Part shown: positions 6,846 through 13,395 of the stretch, piece by piece
Layout: every line of letters begins with the position of its first letter
Numbering within the stretch: the stretch's first letter is position 1
DNA from: an uncultured Bacteroidota bacterium
Lineage (GTDB): Bacteria > Bacteroidota > Bacteroidia > Chitinophagales > Chitinophagaceae
Assembly: GCA_946479535.1 (NCBI GenBank)
Contig: CAMLGP010000009.1
Span: 1 to 16,395 of the forward strand
Direction: 5' to 3'
Length of the DNA stretch: 16,395 nt
Notes under the pieces: model-generated
Database searches by the model: none
The model's input: the letters and a program-made list of their open reading frames with translations, nothing else
What the model was told of the DNA's origin: nothing
Position numbers and translations under genes: made by a program

Positions 6846-6912
6846 TGGAAGCATTGATGGGCCTCATTATAAGAGAGGTATCCCATAAGGTACCTTCGAA
6901 AAAACAGGAATT

Positions 6913-7545
6913 ATGATCAAAGACCTGCCTTTTGACAACCATGCTGCCGAGTATGATGACTGGTATGAAAAGCATCCTGCCGTTTTTGAAAGTGAACTGG
7001 CTGCCATCCGCAATGCCTGGCCCAAAAATTCCAATATTATCAGCCTTGAAATTGGTTCAGCCACGGGCCGGTTTAACCAGGCTTTACATATTACCGAAGG
7101 ACTGGATCCCTCAGCGGCCATGTGTAATATTGCTGAGCAAAGAGGCGTAAGTACATTACGGGGATTTGCAGAGGACCTGCCTTATGGTGATTTGCAGTTT
7201 GACGTTGTACTTATGAATTGCCTTAGTTATCTGGAAAACCCCGCAAAGGCGTTTAAGGAGGCTTACCGTATTCTAAAATATGGGGGATCCCTGCTTTTGC
7301 CCTTTATTGATAAGGATAGCCCGATCGGGAAGTATTATGAAAGTAAGAGAGATCAAAGCCTGTTCTACAGGAAAGCCAGCTTTTATGCAGTTACCGAGTT
7401 GGATTCAATGCTCAGAAAAGCCGGATTTCAAATACTGTCATTTAGCCAGACCCTTTTCAACGACCTGGATAAGATCACACAACCTGAACCGGTAAAATCC
7501 GGCTATGGTGAAGGTTCTTATATTTTGATCAAAGCAATAAAATAA
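6913..7545 (+). CDS. class I SAM-dependent methyltransferase (Methyltransf_11-like)
   Basis: Protein of 210 residues, cytoplasmic. It shows the ordered motifs of Rossmann-fold methyltransferases: motif I L-E-I-G-S-A-T-G-R-F at 45-54, an acidic ribose-contact position in E-G-L-D-P-S at 62-67, a post-II F-D-V-V-L-M-N at 96-102, and L-K-Y-G-G-S-L-L-L-P at 121-130. The N-terminal region (F-D-N-H-A-A-E-Y-D-D-W) is typical of methyltransferases acting on small molecules or lipids; the substrate cannot be read from sequence. Motif I has Ser-Ala where Gly-x is common, a tolerated change. It is first of a three-gene plus-strand run and stops seven bases before the 2TM gene. No clear promoter box was found. 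Confidence 0.85.
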   Translation: MIKDLPFDNHAAEYDDWYEKHPAVFESELAAIRNAWPKNSNIISLEIGSATGRFNQALHITEGLDPSAAMCNIAEQRGVSTLRGFAEDLPYGDLQFDVVLMNCLSYLENPAKAFKEAYRILKYGGSLLLPFIDKDSPIGKYYESKRDQSLFYRKASFYAVTELDSMLRKAGFQILSFSQTLFNDLDKITQPEPVKSGYGEGSYILIKAIK

Positions 7546-7551
7546 AAAAAT

Positions 7552-7782
7552 ATGGCAACCATAAAGGATAGCAAATTATTACAGAAGATAAAAACCCTGG
7601 ATACTTTCATACTCCATATGTGGATATATATAACATTAAATGTATTCCTGTGGCTTCCCTGGCTCTTTAATGGCAGTACCAGGTTTGATAATTACGCTGC
7701 GTACATTGGCTTTATCTGGGGAGTGATTCTGATAATTCATTATATTGTTGCGTATAGAAAATTCCGCATAAAAAAGGATTAA
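7552..7782 (+). CDS. 2TM domain protein, small membrane protein
   Basis: Protein of 76 residues. Two hydrophobic segments (about 22-40 and 50-67) are linked by a short polar loop. The pattern H-M-W-I-Y-I-T-L-N-V-F-L-W in the first helix and F-I-W-G-V-I-L-I-I-H in the second matches the 2TM domain family (PF13239-like), whose role is unknown and which sometimes occurs fused to histidine kinases. The basic ends suggest both termini are cytoplasmic. It starts six bases after the methyltransferase stop and ends 12 bases before the Na/Pi cotransporter start, so it is very likely co-transcribed with both. Confidence 0.72.
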   Translation: MATIKDSKLLQKIKTLDTFILHMWIYITLNVFLWLPWLFNGSTRFDNYAAYIGFIWGVILIIHYIVAYRKFRIKKD

Positions 7783-7794
7783 CAGCAGGGATTA

Positions 7795-9459
7795 ATGAGT
7801 TTTTCAGTGGATATATGGAAAATGGTGGCCGGAGTGGCCATTTTTTTATTGGGCATGAATTTCCTGGAAGAAGGTCTGAAAGGACTGGCAGCCAGGTCAT
7901 TTAAATTATTCCTGAAAAAGAACACATCCACTAATCTGAAAGCATTAATTGCCGGAGCAATAGTAACAGCAGTATTACAAAGTAGCTCTATCGTGAACCT
8001 GATGGTGCTTGCATTTGTGGGAAGCGGGCTAATAGGCATGCAGAATGCACTGGCCATTATGTTAGGAGCTAATCTTGGTACCACTTTTACAACCTGGATC
8101 CTTGCAACAGCAGGCTTCGGATTTAATATTGAAAATGTTGCACTACCCCTGGCCGGAATTTCGGGAATAATCATGTTGATGATCCGGAGAGATAATAAGC
8201 TGAAATATTGGAGTAAACTCATTTTTGGCTTTAGTTTTCTTTTTGTTGGATTGGGATATATCAAAACAGGAATGGAAAATGCTGTACAGGGAATAGACCT
8301 GAATCTGCTAAATGGACAACCACTCATTCTGTTTTTATTTGGTGGCCTGGTTATTACCACTCTAATTCAATCCAGCACAGCTACCGTTGCTATTGTTTTG
8401 AGTGCTTTAAATTTAAATGCCATTGATCTTTATTCTGCATCAGCCATCGTTTTAGGAGCTGAGATTGGCACTACCTTAAAACTGATGCTGGCTTCTGTGA
8501 ATGGTTCTGCAGTCAAGAAAAGAGTAGCTTTGGGAAATTTGTTATTTAATATCGCCATCGCCCTAATCGTATTTCTTTTTCTTTTGCCTGTAAACAGGTT
8601 TATTCTTCATACCATAGGAGTTCAGGATCACCTGATTGCTCTTGTGACTTTTCAAACCCTGGTAAATCTATTAGGCATTCTCCTGTTTTTTCCTATGCTT
8701 GGTGTTTTTAGCCGTTTCCTAAATAAAAAATTTGCAGGAAAACATGATGAAAGCCTGTTTATTAATAAACAGTTAATTGGAGACGCTGGTCTGGCACTTG
8801 ATGCTTTGGAAAAAGAAACCCGGAACTTTATTGCTCATGTGCTTGAATTCATAACTGATGCGCTGGCATTGGATGGTACTGGCAACAGGGAAGGGATCCA
8901 AAAGAGCTTCCAAAGGAGTTCTTCTTTGGAGAAATATGATTATATCAAAGGCCTGCATGGAGAAATACACGGTTTTTATATCCAGGTACAACATTCATCC
9001 GGTTCCGGGCCTGAAACAGAAAGACTGAACCAATTAATTTCCTCAGTGCGCAACTGGATGTATGCAGCAAAAAATATCAGGGATGCGCTGATGGATATTG
9101 ATCAGCTTAAAAAATCCTCCAATGATACCAAGTATAATTATTATTTACTTGTCAGGAAGAAAATACAGCAATTTCTGAATGAGGTTAATAAAGTAGTGCG
9201 GTCTGATACCAGGGAAAGCCGGTTTCAGGACATAATCAGTCTGCACCAGCTTGTCCAGAATGGGTATACGGAAAGCCTGCAGGAATTATACAGGGGTAGG
9301 GTTGCTGAGCATCTGAATGAGTTTGAGATTTCAACTTTTATAAATTTCAACAGGGAAATGTACACGGCGTTCAAGTCAATGATATTCGCTTTAAAAGACT
9401 ACATGTTGAATAGCAAAGAAGCAGCTTATTTTGATGATTTGCCGGGGTTTATAAGATAG
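7795..9459 (+). CDS. Na/Pi cotransporter family protein with PhoU-like C-terminal domain
   Basis: Protein of 554 residues. The membrane part (about 1-325) carries the two inverted repeats of the Na_Pi_cotrans family: Q-S-S-S at 62-65 with G-A-N-L-G-T-T at 91-97, and Q-S-S-T at 192-195 with G-A-E-I-G-T-T at 221-227. These QSS motifs form the substrate and sodium site in type II Na/phosphate cotransporters. The last 220 or so residues are hydrophilic and helical, in the place of the PhoU-like regulatory domain found in bacterial relatives such as YjbB; this part is divergent. It probably moves phosphate across the inner membrane with sodium; direction is unknown and export has been shown for YjbB. 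It is last in an operon with the methyltransferase and 2TM genes. Confidence 0.9.
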   Translation: MSFSVDIWKMVAGVAIFLLGMNFLEEGLKGLAARSFKLFLKKNTSTNLKALIAGAIVTAVLQSSSIVNLMVLAFVGSGLIGMQNALAIMLGANLGTTFTTWILATAGFGFNIENVALPLAGISGIIMLMIRRDNKLKYWSKLIFGFSFLFVGLGYIKTGMENAVQGIDLNLLNGQPLILFLFGGLVITTLIQSSTATVAIVLSALNLNAIDLYSASAIVLGAEIGTTLKLMLASVNGSAVKKRVALGNLLFNIAIALIVFLFLLPVNRFILHTIGVQDHLIALVTFQTLVNLLGILLFFPMLGVFSRFLNKKFAGKHDESLFINKQLIGDAGLALDALEKETRNFIAHVLEFITDALALDGTGNREGIQKSFQRSSSLEKYDYIKGLHGEIHGFYIQVQHSSGSGPETERLNQLISSVRNWMYAAKNIRDALMDIDQLKKSSNDTKYNYYLLVRKKIQQFLNEVNKVVRSDTRESRFQDIISLHQLVQNGYTESLQELYRGRVAEHLNEFEISTFINFNREMYTAFKSMIFALKDYMLNSKEAAYFDDLPGFIR

Positions 9460-9487
9460 GTTCTGATAGTCAGATGGTATCAATATT

Positions 9488-10027
9488 CTAATGGGGCAAC
9501 CGGTCCCGGAAATATCCGTAAACCCATGTGCCTGCTATTGCGCTGAGAATTACGACCCCAATTACCAAAGCGCCGGTTCCGATTTGGACAAAAATAGGCC
9601 CGGGACAGGCTCCTGTGAGGGCCCAACCCAATCCAAATAGCAAGCCTCCATAGATCTGTCCCCGGTTAAACTTCTTGGGATGAAATTCAATTTCCTCACC
9701 ATAGATTGTTTTGATATTAAATCTTTTAATTAGCCATACTGATATCATGCCAACCACAACTGCTGTTCCAATTATGCCATACATGTGAAAGCTTTGCAAT
9801 CGAAACATTTCCTGGATCCGGTACCATGATATGATTTCCGTTTTTACAAACACAATTCCAAAAATTATTCCTACTCCCATATACTTGAAATTATACCACC
9901 AGGGGTGTTTTCGATGTGATTCATTTATACATATAGTATCCAATGAGCGAACTTCAAAATCCGTGTTGGTTTCATTTTCCTCATTGGGGAATGCTCTTGT
10001 AGATGTCATGTCATTTAGAGATTGCAT
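9488..10027 (-). CDS. YeeE/YedE-type sulfur transporter, C-terminal half (DUF6691-like)
   Basis: Protein of 179 residues. A hydrophilic stretch (1-45) precedes four predicted helices. The sequence from F-G-I-V-F-V-K-T-E-I-I-S-W to F-R-L-Q-S-F-H-M-Y-G and the signature G-W-A-L-T-G-A-C-P-G-P (Cys141) are those of half-size YeeE/YedE proteins. In full-length YeeE (TsuA) conserved cysteines pass thiosulfate through the membrane; here the two halves are separate genes, this one and the one ending 22 bases upstream at 10050. The N-terminal extension is longer than I expect; Met7 is an alternative start, but much of the extension would remain. Probably takes up or moves thiosulfate or a related sulfur species in the inner membrane. 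Confidence 0.85.
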   Translation of the reverse strand: MQSLNDMTSTRAFPNEENETNTDFEVRSLDTICINESHRKHPWWYNFKYMGVGIIFGIVFVKTEIISWYRIQEMFRLQSFHMYGIIGTAVVVGMISVWLIKRFNIKTIYGEEIEFHPKKFNRGQIYGGLLFGLGWALTGACPGPIFVQIGTGALVIGVVILSAIAGTWVYGYFRDRLPH

Positions 10028-10049
10028 ACTTTGGTTTGGAGGATGAATT

Positions 10050-10613
10050 TTATAATTGGAGAATAAATGGAAGGATCAGGTTGGCCATCAGAAATCCTCC
10101 TGCCATAAAAAAGATTGTGGCAACCAATGATGGCCATTGCAGGTTACTTAAACCCATAATGGAGTGGCCAGATGTACATCCACCCGCATATCTGGCCCCA
10201 AAGCCTACCAGGAATCCTCCACCAATTAGCATAACGAGGCCTCTGAGACCAAACAGGCTTTTCCATGAGAAAAGCTCCTGAGGCAAAAGGTTATGATTGT
10301 CCGTTATCCCATATCCTAATAAGTCTTCCGCCAGCCTGGGGTTTATCTTTACCGGATCAGGATTTGCCAGCAATTGCGTTGCAATAAATGCACCACCCAT
10401 AATCCCAAAAACAAAAAAGAAGTTCCATATTTCCTTTTTCCAGTCGTACTTAAAAAATTTGATTTTGGCTGGAAAGCAGGCAGCACACACGTGGCGCATG
10501 CTGGAAGAAATCCCAAAATGCTTATTACCTATAATCAGGAGAACAGGTACTATCAGACCGATAATAATGCCGCCCACATACCAGGGCCAGGGTTGTTTTA
10601 TCATCTCCAGCAT
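10050..10613 (-). CDS. YeeE/YedE-type sulfur transporter, N-terminal half
   Basis: Protein of 187 residues with predicted helices at about 12-30, 65-82, 120-140 and 160-182. The signature [15 protein letters not shown] at 137-151 (Cys146) is the hallmark of YeeE/YedE transporters of thiosulfate or related sulfur compounds. Cys43-x2-Cys46 (H-V-C-A-A-C) adds a second thiol pair. It is the first gene of a two-gene unit with the DUF6691-like half (22-base gap), and the pair should form one transporter. Its 125-base upstream region is shared with the divergent DUF2892 gene and contains two Crp/Fnr-like palindromes. Its product probably supplies or removes the sulfur species handled by the persulfide dioxygenase-rhodanese encoded nearby. 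Confidence 0.88.
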   Translation of the reverse strand: MLEMIKQPWPWYVGGIIIGLIVPVLLIIGNKHFGISSSMRHVCAACFPAKIKFFKYDWKKEIWNFFFVFGIMGGAFIATQLLANPDPVKINPRLAEDLLGYGITDNHNLLPQELFSWKSLFGLRGLVMLIGGGFLVGFGARYAGGCTSGHSIMGLSNLQWPSLVATIFFMAGGFLMANLILPFILQL

Positions 10614-10637
10614 ATTGCCTGAAAAATTTAGTGATTA

Positions 10638-10645
10638 CAAAATTG
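10638..10645 (-). promoter_or_regulatory. candidate -7 box of the yeeE-like operon
   Basis: On the minus strand CAATTTTG matches TAnnTTTG at all but the first base. Its final G is 36.5 bases from the centre of the palindrome at 10668-10681. Transcription would start near 10632, leaving a leader of about 19 bases. The second palindrome at 10646-10659 abuts this box, where a bound protein could also block it. Confidence 0.4.
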
Positions 10646-10659
10646 GTGATTGAAATCAT
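10646..10659. promoter_or_regulatory. Crp/Fnr-like operator 1 in the yeeE/DUF2892 divergent region
   Basis: GTGAT-TGAA-ATCAT has the inner dyad TGAT-N4-ATCA. Its centre is 22 bases (about two helical turns) from that of operator 2, so both would face the same side of the DNA. Relative to the DUF2892 start it sits near -63, a class I position; relative to the yeeE-like promoter it overlaps the -20 region. Confidence 0.45.
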
Positions 10660-10667
10660 GATTATAT

Positions 10668-10681
10668 GTGATACTGATCAC
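10668..10681. promoter_or_regulatory. Crp/Fnr-like operator 2 in the yeeE/DUF2892 divergent region
   Basis: GTGAT-ACTG-ATCAC is a perfect five-base inverted repeat with a four-base spacer, the architecture of Crp/Fnr sites. It lies about 35.5 bases from the final G of a -7-like box on the plus strand (10703-10710) and 36.5 bases from one on the minus strand (10638-10645). A single dimer could thus activate both divergent units. Confidence 0.6.
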
Positions 10682-10702
10682 TTATACTATCAAAATAATT
10701 TA

Positions 10703-10710
10703 CAAGCTTG
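10703..10710 (+). promoter_or_regulatory. candidate -7 box of the DUF2892 gene
   Basis: CAAGCTTG keeps the A at position two and the final TTG of TAnnTTTG. It lies 35.5 bases from the centre of operator 2 and predicts a transcript start near 10716, about 23 bases before the ATG at 10739. A weak box fits dependence on an activator. The call rests largely on the spacing shared with the other sulfur-island promoters. Confidence 0.35.
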
Positions 10711-10738
10711 TTAATTATTTCGTTATAAAATTTCTTAT

Positions 10739-10945
10739 ATGAAAAAGAATATGGGTAATGTTGATCGTACAGTTCGCATAATCCTGGCGGCCTTATTTGC
10801 ATTCCTTTATTTTGAAGGATACGTTACAGGAATTTTTGGGATAATACTGTTAGTCTTAGGCGGTATATTTTTATTAACCAGCCTTGTTGGTTCCTGCCCG
10901 CTGTATAAAATCTTTGGGCTAAATACCTGCCCGGCTAAGAAATGA
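10739..10945 (+). CDS. DUF2892 family inner-membrane protein (YgaP-like membrane domain)
   Basis: Protein of 68 residues. The opening K-N-M-G-N-V-D-R-T-V-R-I-I-L, two hydrophobic helices (about 13-29 and 31-50) and the closing G-S-C-P-L-Y-K-I-F-G-L-N-T-C-P are those of the DUF2892 family, the membrane domain that in E. coli YgaP is fused to a rhodanese. Cys53 and Cys64 flank the C-terminal loop and are conserved in this family as I know it. As a stand-alone protein beside rhodanese and YeeE genes it probably helps handle sulfane sulfur at the inner membrane, but its exact role is unknown. It is transcribed divergently from the yeeE-like pair and convergently with the persulfide dioxygenase gene. 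Confidence 0.85.
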   Translation: MKKNMGNVDRTVRIILAALFAFLYFEGYVTGIFGIILLVLGGIFLLTSLVGSCPLYKIFGLNTCPAKK

Positions 10946-11026
10946 ATCACGCATGTCATTTGTATTCGAATAGGCCGGGCTGAGGTATTAGCAATACTAT
11001 TTAACTGATTGGTAAGGATATTCAGT

Positions 11027-12448
11027 TTAAAGCATTGTTGTGGGACATATATATTCTGTCATCTTAAACTTCCCGGTATCTTTTAAAGCTTTAAATCCAC
11101 CTTTTATATCAACCAGGTTATTATAACCCCTTGCCTTCAAAATGGAAGCAAAGATCATGGAACGGTAACCACCAGCGCAGTGGACATAATACGGTTTCTC
11201 TTTATCGATCATTGCCAGCGAATCATTAATATGATCCAGCGGTACATTTTCCGCTCTGATAATATGCTCACTATCATATTCGCTCTTTTTTCTCACATCC
11301 AGTATTTGGAGAGAAGGATTTCCATCCTGTAGTTTAGCCAGTTCATTGGCACTTATGCTGGTAATTGTATCCAGCTCTTTACCCGCATTCTTCCAGGCCT
11401 GGATACCCCCTTTTAAATAACCTATTACAAAATCATATCCAACCCGGCTTAACCTTGTTACTGCCTCTTCTTCAGCGCCCACTTCAGTAATCAATAATAT
11501 TTGCTGCCGGGTATCAGGTATCAACGTCCCTACCCAGGGAGCAAATGAACCTTCCAGCCCAATGTTTATTGAATTGGGGATAAAGCCCGCGGCAAATATT
11601 TGTGCATTCCTTACATCCAGTAAGAGCGCATCCGTTTCATTTGCTGCGGCTTCAAATGCCTCAGGGCTCAGTGCATGAAGACCTCTTTCAAGGACTTTGT
11701 CAATGCTTTCATATCCCTTAATATTCATCATCACATTCTGCGGGAAATATGCCGGTGGTTCCACCAGTCCAGTTGTAACTTCCTTTATAAACTCTTCTTT
11801 GGTCATATCCGGCCGGAGCGCATAATTTGTCTTTTTCTGATGACCCAGTGTGTCAGTGGTTTCCCTGCTCATATTCTTTCCACATGCACTACCTGCGCCA
11901 TGGGCGGGGTATACAATGATATCATCAGACAGAGGCATGATTTTATTTCTTAGTGAGTCAAACAGATAACCGGCAAGCATATCCTGTGTAAGTTCTGCTT
12001 TCACTTTTTGGGCCAGATCTGGGCGGCCAACATCCCCAATGAAAAGGGTATCGCCGCTGAATAATCCAACCTCTTTTCCTTTTTCATCTTTGAGCAGATA
12101 ACAGGTGCTTTCCATTGTATGACCCGGAGTGTGTAATACTTTAATTGAAATTTTTCCCACTTTTAATTCCTCGCCATCTCTGGCAGCATAAAAATCAAAC
12201 GCTGGCTGGGCAGTTGGGCCATAAACAATAGCTGCCCCGGTCTTCTTTGCCAGGTCAAGATGACCGCTGACAAAATCTGCATGAAAGTGTGTTTCGAGGA
12301 CGTATTTAATCTTTGCCTTATTTCTTTGCGCCTTTTCAATATAGGGTCCTACTTCACGAAGCGGATCAATAATGGCCGCTTCACCCTCGCTTTCAATATA
12401 ATAAGCTCCCTGAGCGAGGCATCCGGTATATATCTGTTCAATTTTCAT
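11027..12448 (-). CDS. persulfide dioxygenase-rhodanese fusion (CstB-like MBL-fold protein)
   Basis: Protein of 473 residues, cytoplasmic. The N-terminal MBL domain (1-245) has H54-F-H56-A-D58 followed by H63, H-T-P-G-H at 106-110, Asp133 in F-S-G-D-T and His183 in Y-P-A-H-G. By comparison with human ETHE1, the single iron ligands are expected to be His56, His110 and Asp133. A first rhodanese domain (about 265-360) has no Cys at the active loop (L-L-I-T-E-V-G-A-E-E) and is probably inactive. The second (about 370-465) keeps Cys424 in H-C-A-G-G-Y-R-S. This MBL, pseudo-rhodanese, rhodanese order is that of Staphylococcus CstB, which oxidises persulfide to sulfite and yields thiosulfate. A further Cys lies in the C-terminal I-C-P-T-T-M-L. 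A Crp/Fnr-like site lies upstream. Confidence 0.9.
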   Translation of the reverse strand: MKIEQIYTGCLAQGAYYIESEGEAAIIDPLREVGPYIEKAQRNKAKIKYVLETHFHADFVSGHLDLAKKTGAAIVYGPTAQPAFDFYAARDGEELKVGKISIKVLHTPGHTMESTCYLLKDEKGKEVGLFSGDTLFIGDVGRPDLAQKVKAELTQDMLAGYLFDSLRNKIMPLSDDIIVYPAHGAGSACGKNMSRETTDTLGHQKKTNYALRPDMTKEEFIKEVTTGLVEPPAYFPQNVMMNIKGYESIDKVLERGLHALSPEAFEAAANETDALLLDVRNAQIFAAGFIPNSINIGLEGSFAPWVGTLIPDTRQQILLITEVGAEEEAVTRLSRVGYDFVIGYLKGGIQAWKNAGKELDTITSISANELAKLQDGNPSLQILDVRKKSEYDSEHIIRAENVPLDHINDSLAMIDKEKPYYVHCAGGYRSMIFASILKARGYNNLVDIKGGFKALKDTGKFKMTEYICPTTML

Positions 12449-12476
12449 AAATCTCTGTTTTAATTATTAATTAGTG

Positions 12477-12484
12477 CAAATTCG
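12477..12484 (-). promoter_or_regulatory. candidate -7 box of the persulfide dioxygenase gene
   Basis: On the minus strand these bases read CGAATTTG, which keeps the TTTG of TAnnTTTG but not the leading TA. The last G is 35.5 bases from the centre of the palindrome at 12506-12519. Transcription would start near 12471, about 23 bases before the ATG at 12448, nearly the same leader length as inferred for the DUF2892 gene. Confidence 0.38.
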
Positions 12485-12505
12485 AATTATTTCAAAAAAC
12501 CGACA

Positions 12506-12519
12506 ATGATAAAAGTCAC
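12506..12519 (-). promoter_or_regulatory. Crp/Fnr-like operator upstream of the persulfide dioxygenase gene
   Basis: On the minus strand this reads GTGAC-TTTT-ATCAT, a five-base inverted repeat with one mismatch per full dyad and a four-base spacer. It resembles GTGAT-N4-ATCAC at 10668 and the GTGAC half-site at 14081-14094. Its centre is about 41.5 bases upstream of the predicted start, the class II activator position. It separates the interrupted TauE/SafE gene from the dioxygenase gene, so the latter probably has its own promoter. Confidence 0.5.
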
Positions 12520-12535
12520 ACAACAGAATTATTTA

Positions 12536-13342
12536 TTAATTGCTTCCTGCTGAGATCAATTCCCTAATTATAATAAATATTCCCATTGCCAGCACAAACC
12601 AGCCAAATGCTTTCTTTAAGTCGTTTCCCGATATCTTCTTGCTTATCATGTTGCCAATGAAAATACCTGCAATGGCAAGCCCAGTTATTGATAAAAGGAA
12701 GACCCAGTTGATCTATGCTTTTCCCAGGTCACCGGTGAAACCAATCAGCGAATTGGCCGCAATAATAACAAGGGAAGTTCCCACTGCCTGTTTCATAGGC
12801 AGTCTGCTCAGTAATATCAATGCGGGGATGATCAAAAAGCCACCTCCGGCACCTACCAGCCCGGAAATTATTCCTACGGCCGTTCCCTCCAGAAGGATAA
12901 GAGAATATTTAAATTTCCTCTGGTCATTTACAACGGCCACAGGCTTTATTTTATTTCTGATCATGGAAACAGAAGCAAACAACATTAATACGGCAAACAA
13001 AACCATCATAAGTATTGATTTTGTTACCAAAAAACTACCAATTGAAAAAATTTCATCTGGTATTGCAGGAACAATAAAAGCTCTTGTAATAAACACTGTT
13101 AAAATAGATGGGATGCCAAATATTATAGCGGTTTTAAAATTTATATCTCCACCCTTATATTTGGCAAAACTTCCTACCAGGCTGGTTGAGCCCACAATAA
13201 ATAATGAATAGGCAGTAGCTATCACCGGTTGTATTCTGAATAAATAAACTAAAACAGGTACAGTAAGAATAGATCCCCCACTGCCAGTCAGTCCCAAAAG
13301 AATTCCTATGACAAGTGAAATTATGTAGCCCGCAATTTCCAT
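12536..13342 (-). pseudogene. TauE/SafE family sulfite exporter interrupted by an in-frame TAG
   Basis: Reading from ATG at 13342 gives 209 residues and then TAG at 12715-12713. The same frame continues for 58 more sense codons to TAA at 12538-12536. The full frame of 268 positions is the usual length of TauE/SafE exporters. The first half carries G-L-T-G-S-G-G-S (17-24), the second G-L-V-G-A-G-G-G (161-168). The part after TAG (starting I-N-W-V-F-L-L, containing I-F-I-G-N-M-I-S-K-K and K-A-F-G-W-F-V-L-A-M-G) is the normal last two helices. TAG would arise from CAG (Gln) by one C-to-T change. The intact protein would export sulfite made by the persulfide dioxygenase. The tail is undecayed, so the break is recent, a sequencing error, or suppressed. 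It lies 53 bases after the Crp/Fnr gene. Confidence 0.8.
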
Positions 13343-13395
13343 AAAGGGTTCATTTTAATTAATTGAATAGGACAAAGGCAAGAAGCATCAGGCAT

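Noticed and set aside
7779..8360. Minus-strand open frame of 193 codons opposite the Na/Pi cotransporter
   Set aside because: It is antisense to the conserved QSSS and GANLGTT motifs of the transporter, lacks a promoter or domain pattern, and is a shadow frame.
9460..9487. TGATA...TATCA dyad between the Na/Pi cotransporter and the DUF6691-like gene
   Set aside because: The nine-base spacer does not fit the Crp/Fnr architecture and the site lies at the 3' ends of both genes; probably chance.
10966..11010. Possible bidirectional terminator between DUF2892 and the persulfide dioxygenase gene
   Set aside because: Only a five-pair stem (GTATT-AGC-AATAC) with no adjacent T tract was found, too weak to call.
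12713..12715. TAG as a reassigned or pyrrolysine/selenocysteine-type codon
   Set aside because: TAG ends other genes in this window normally, the position is not a catalytic residue, and no recoding hairpin was apparent; a simple nonsense change or read error is more likely.
12540..13211. Long plus-strand open frame opposite the TauE/SafE gene
   Set aside because: Its translation has no family resemblance and a composition expected from the reverse complement of a hydrophobic protein, while the minus strand is clearly TauE/SafE.
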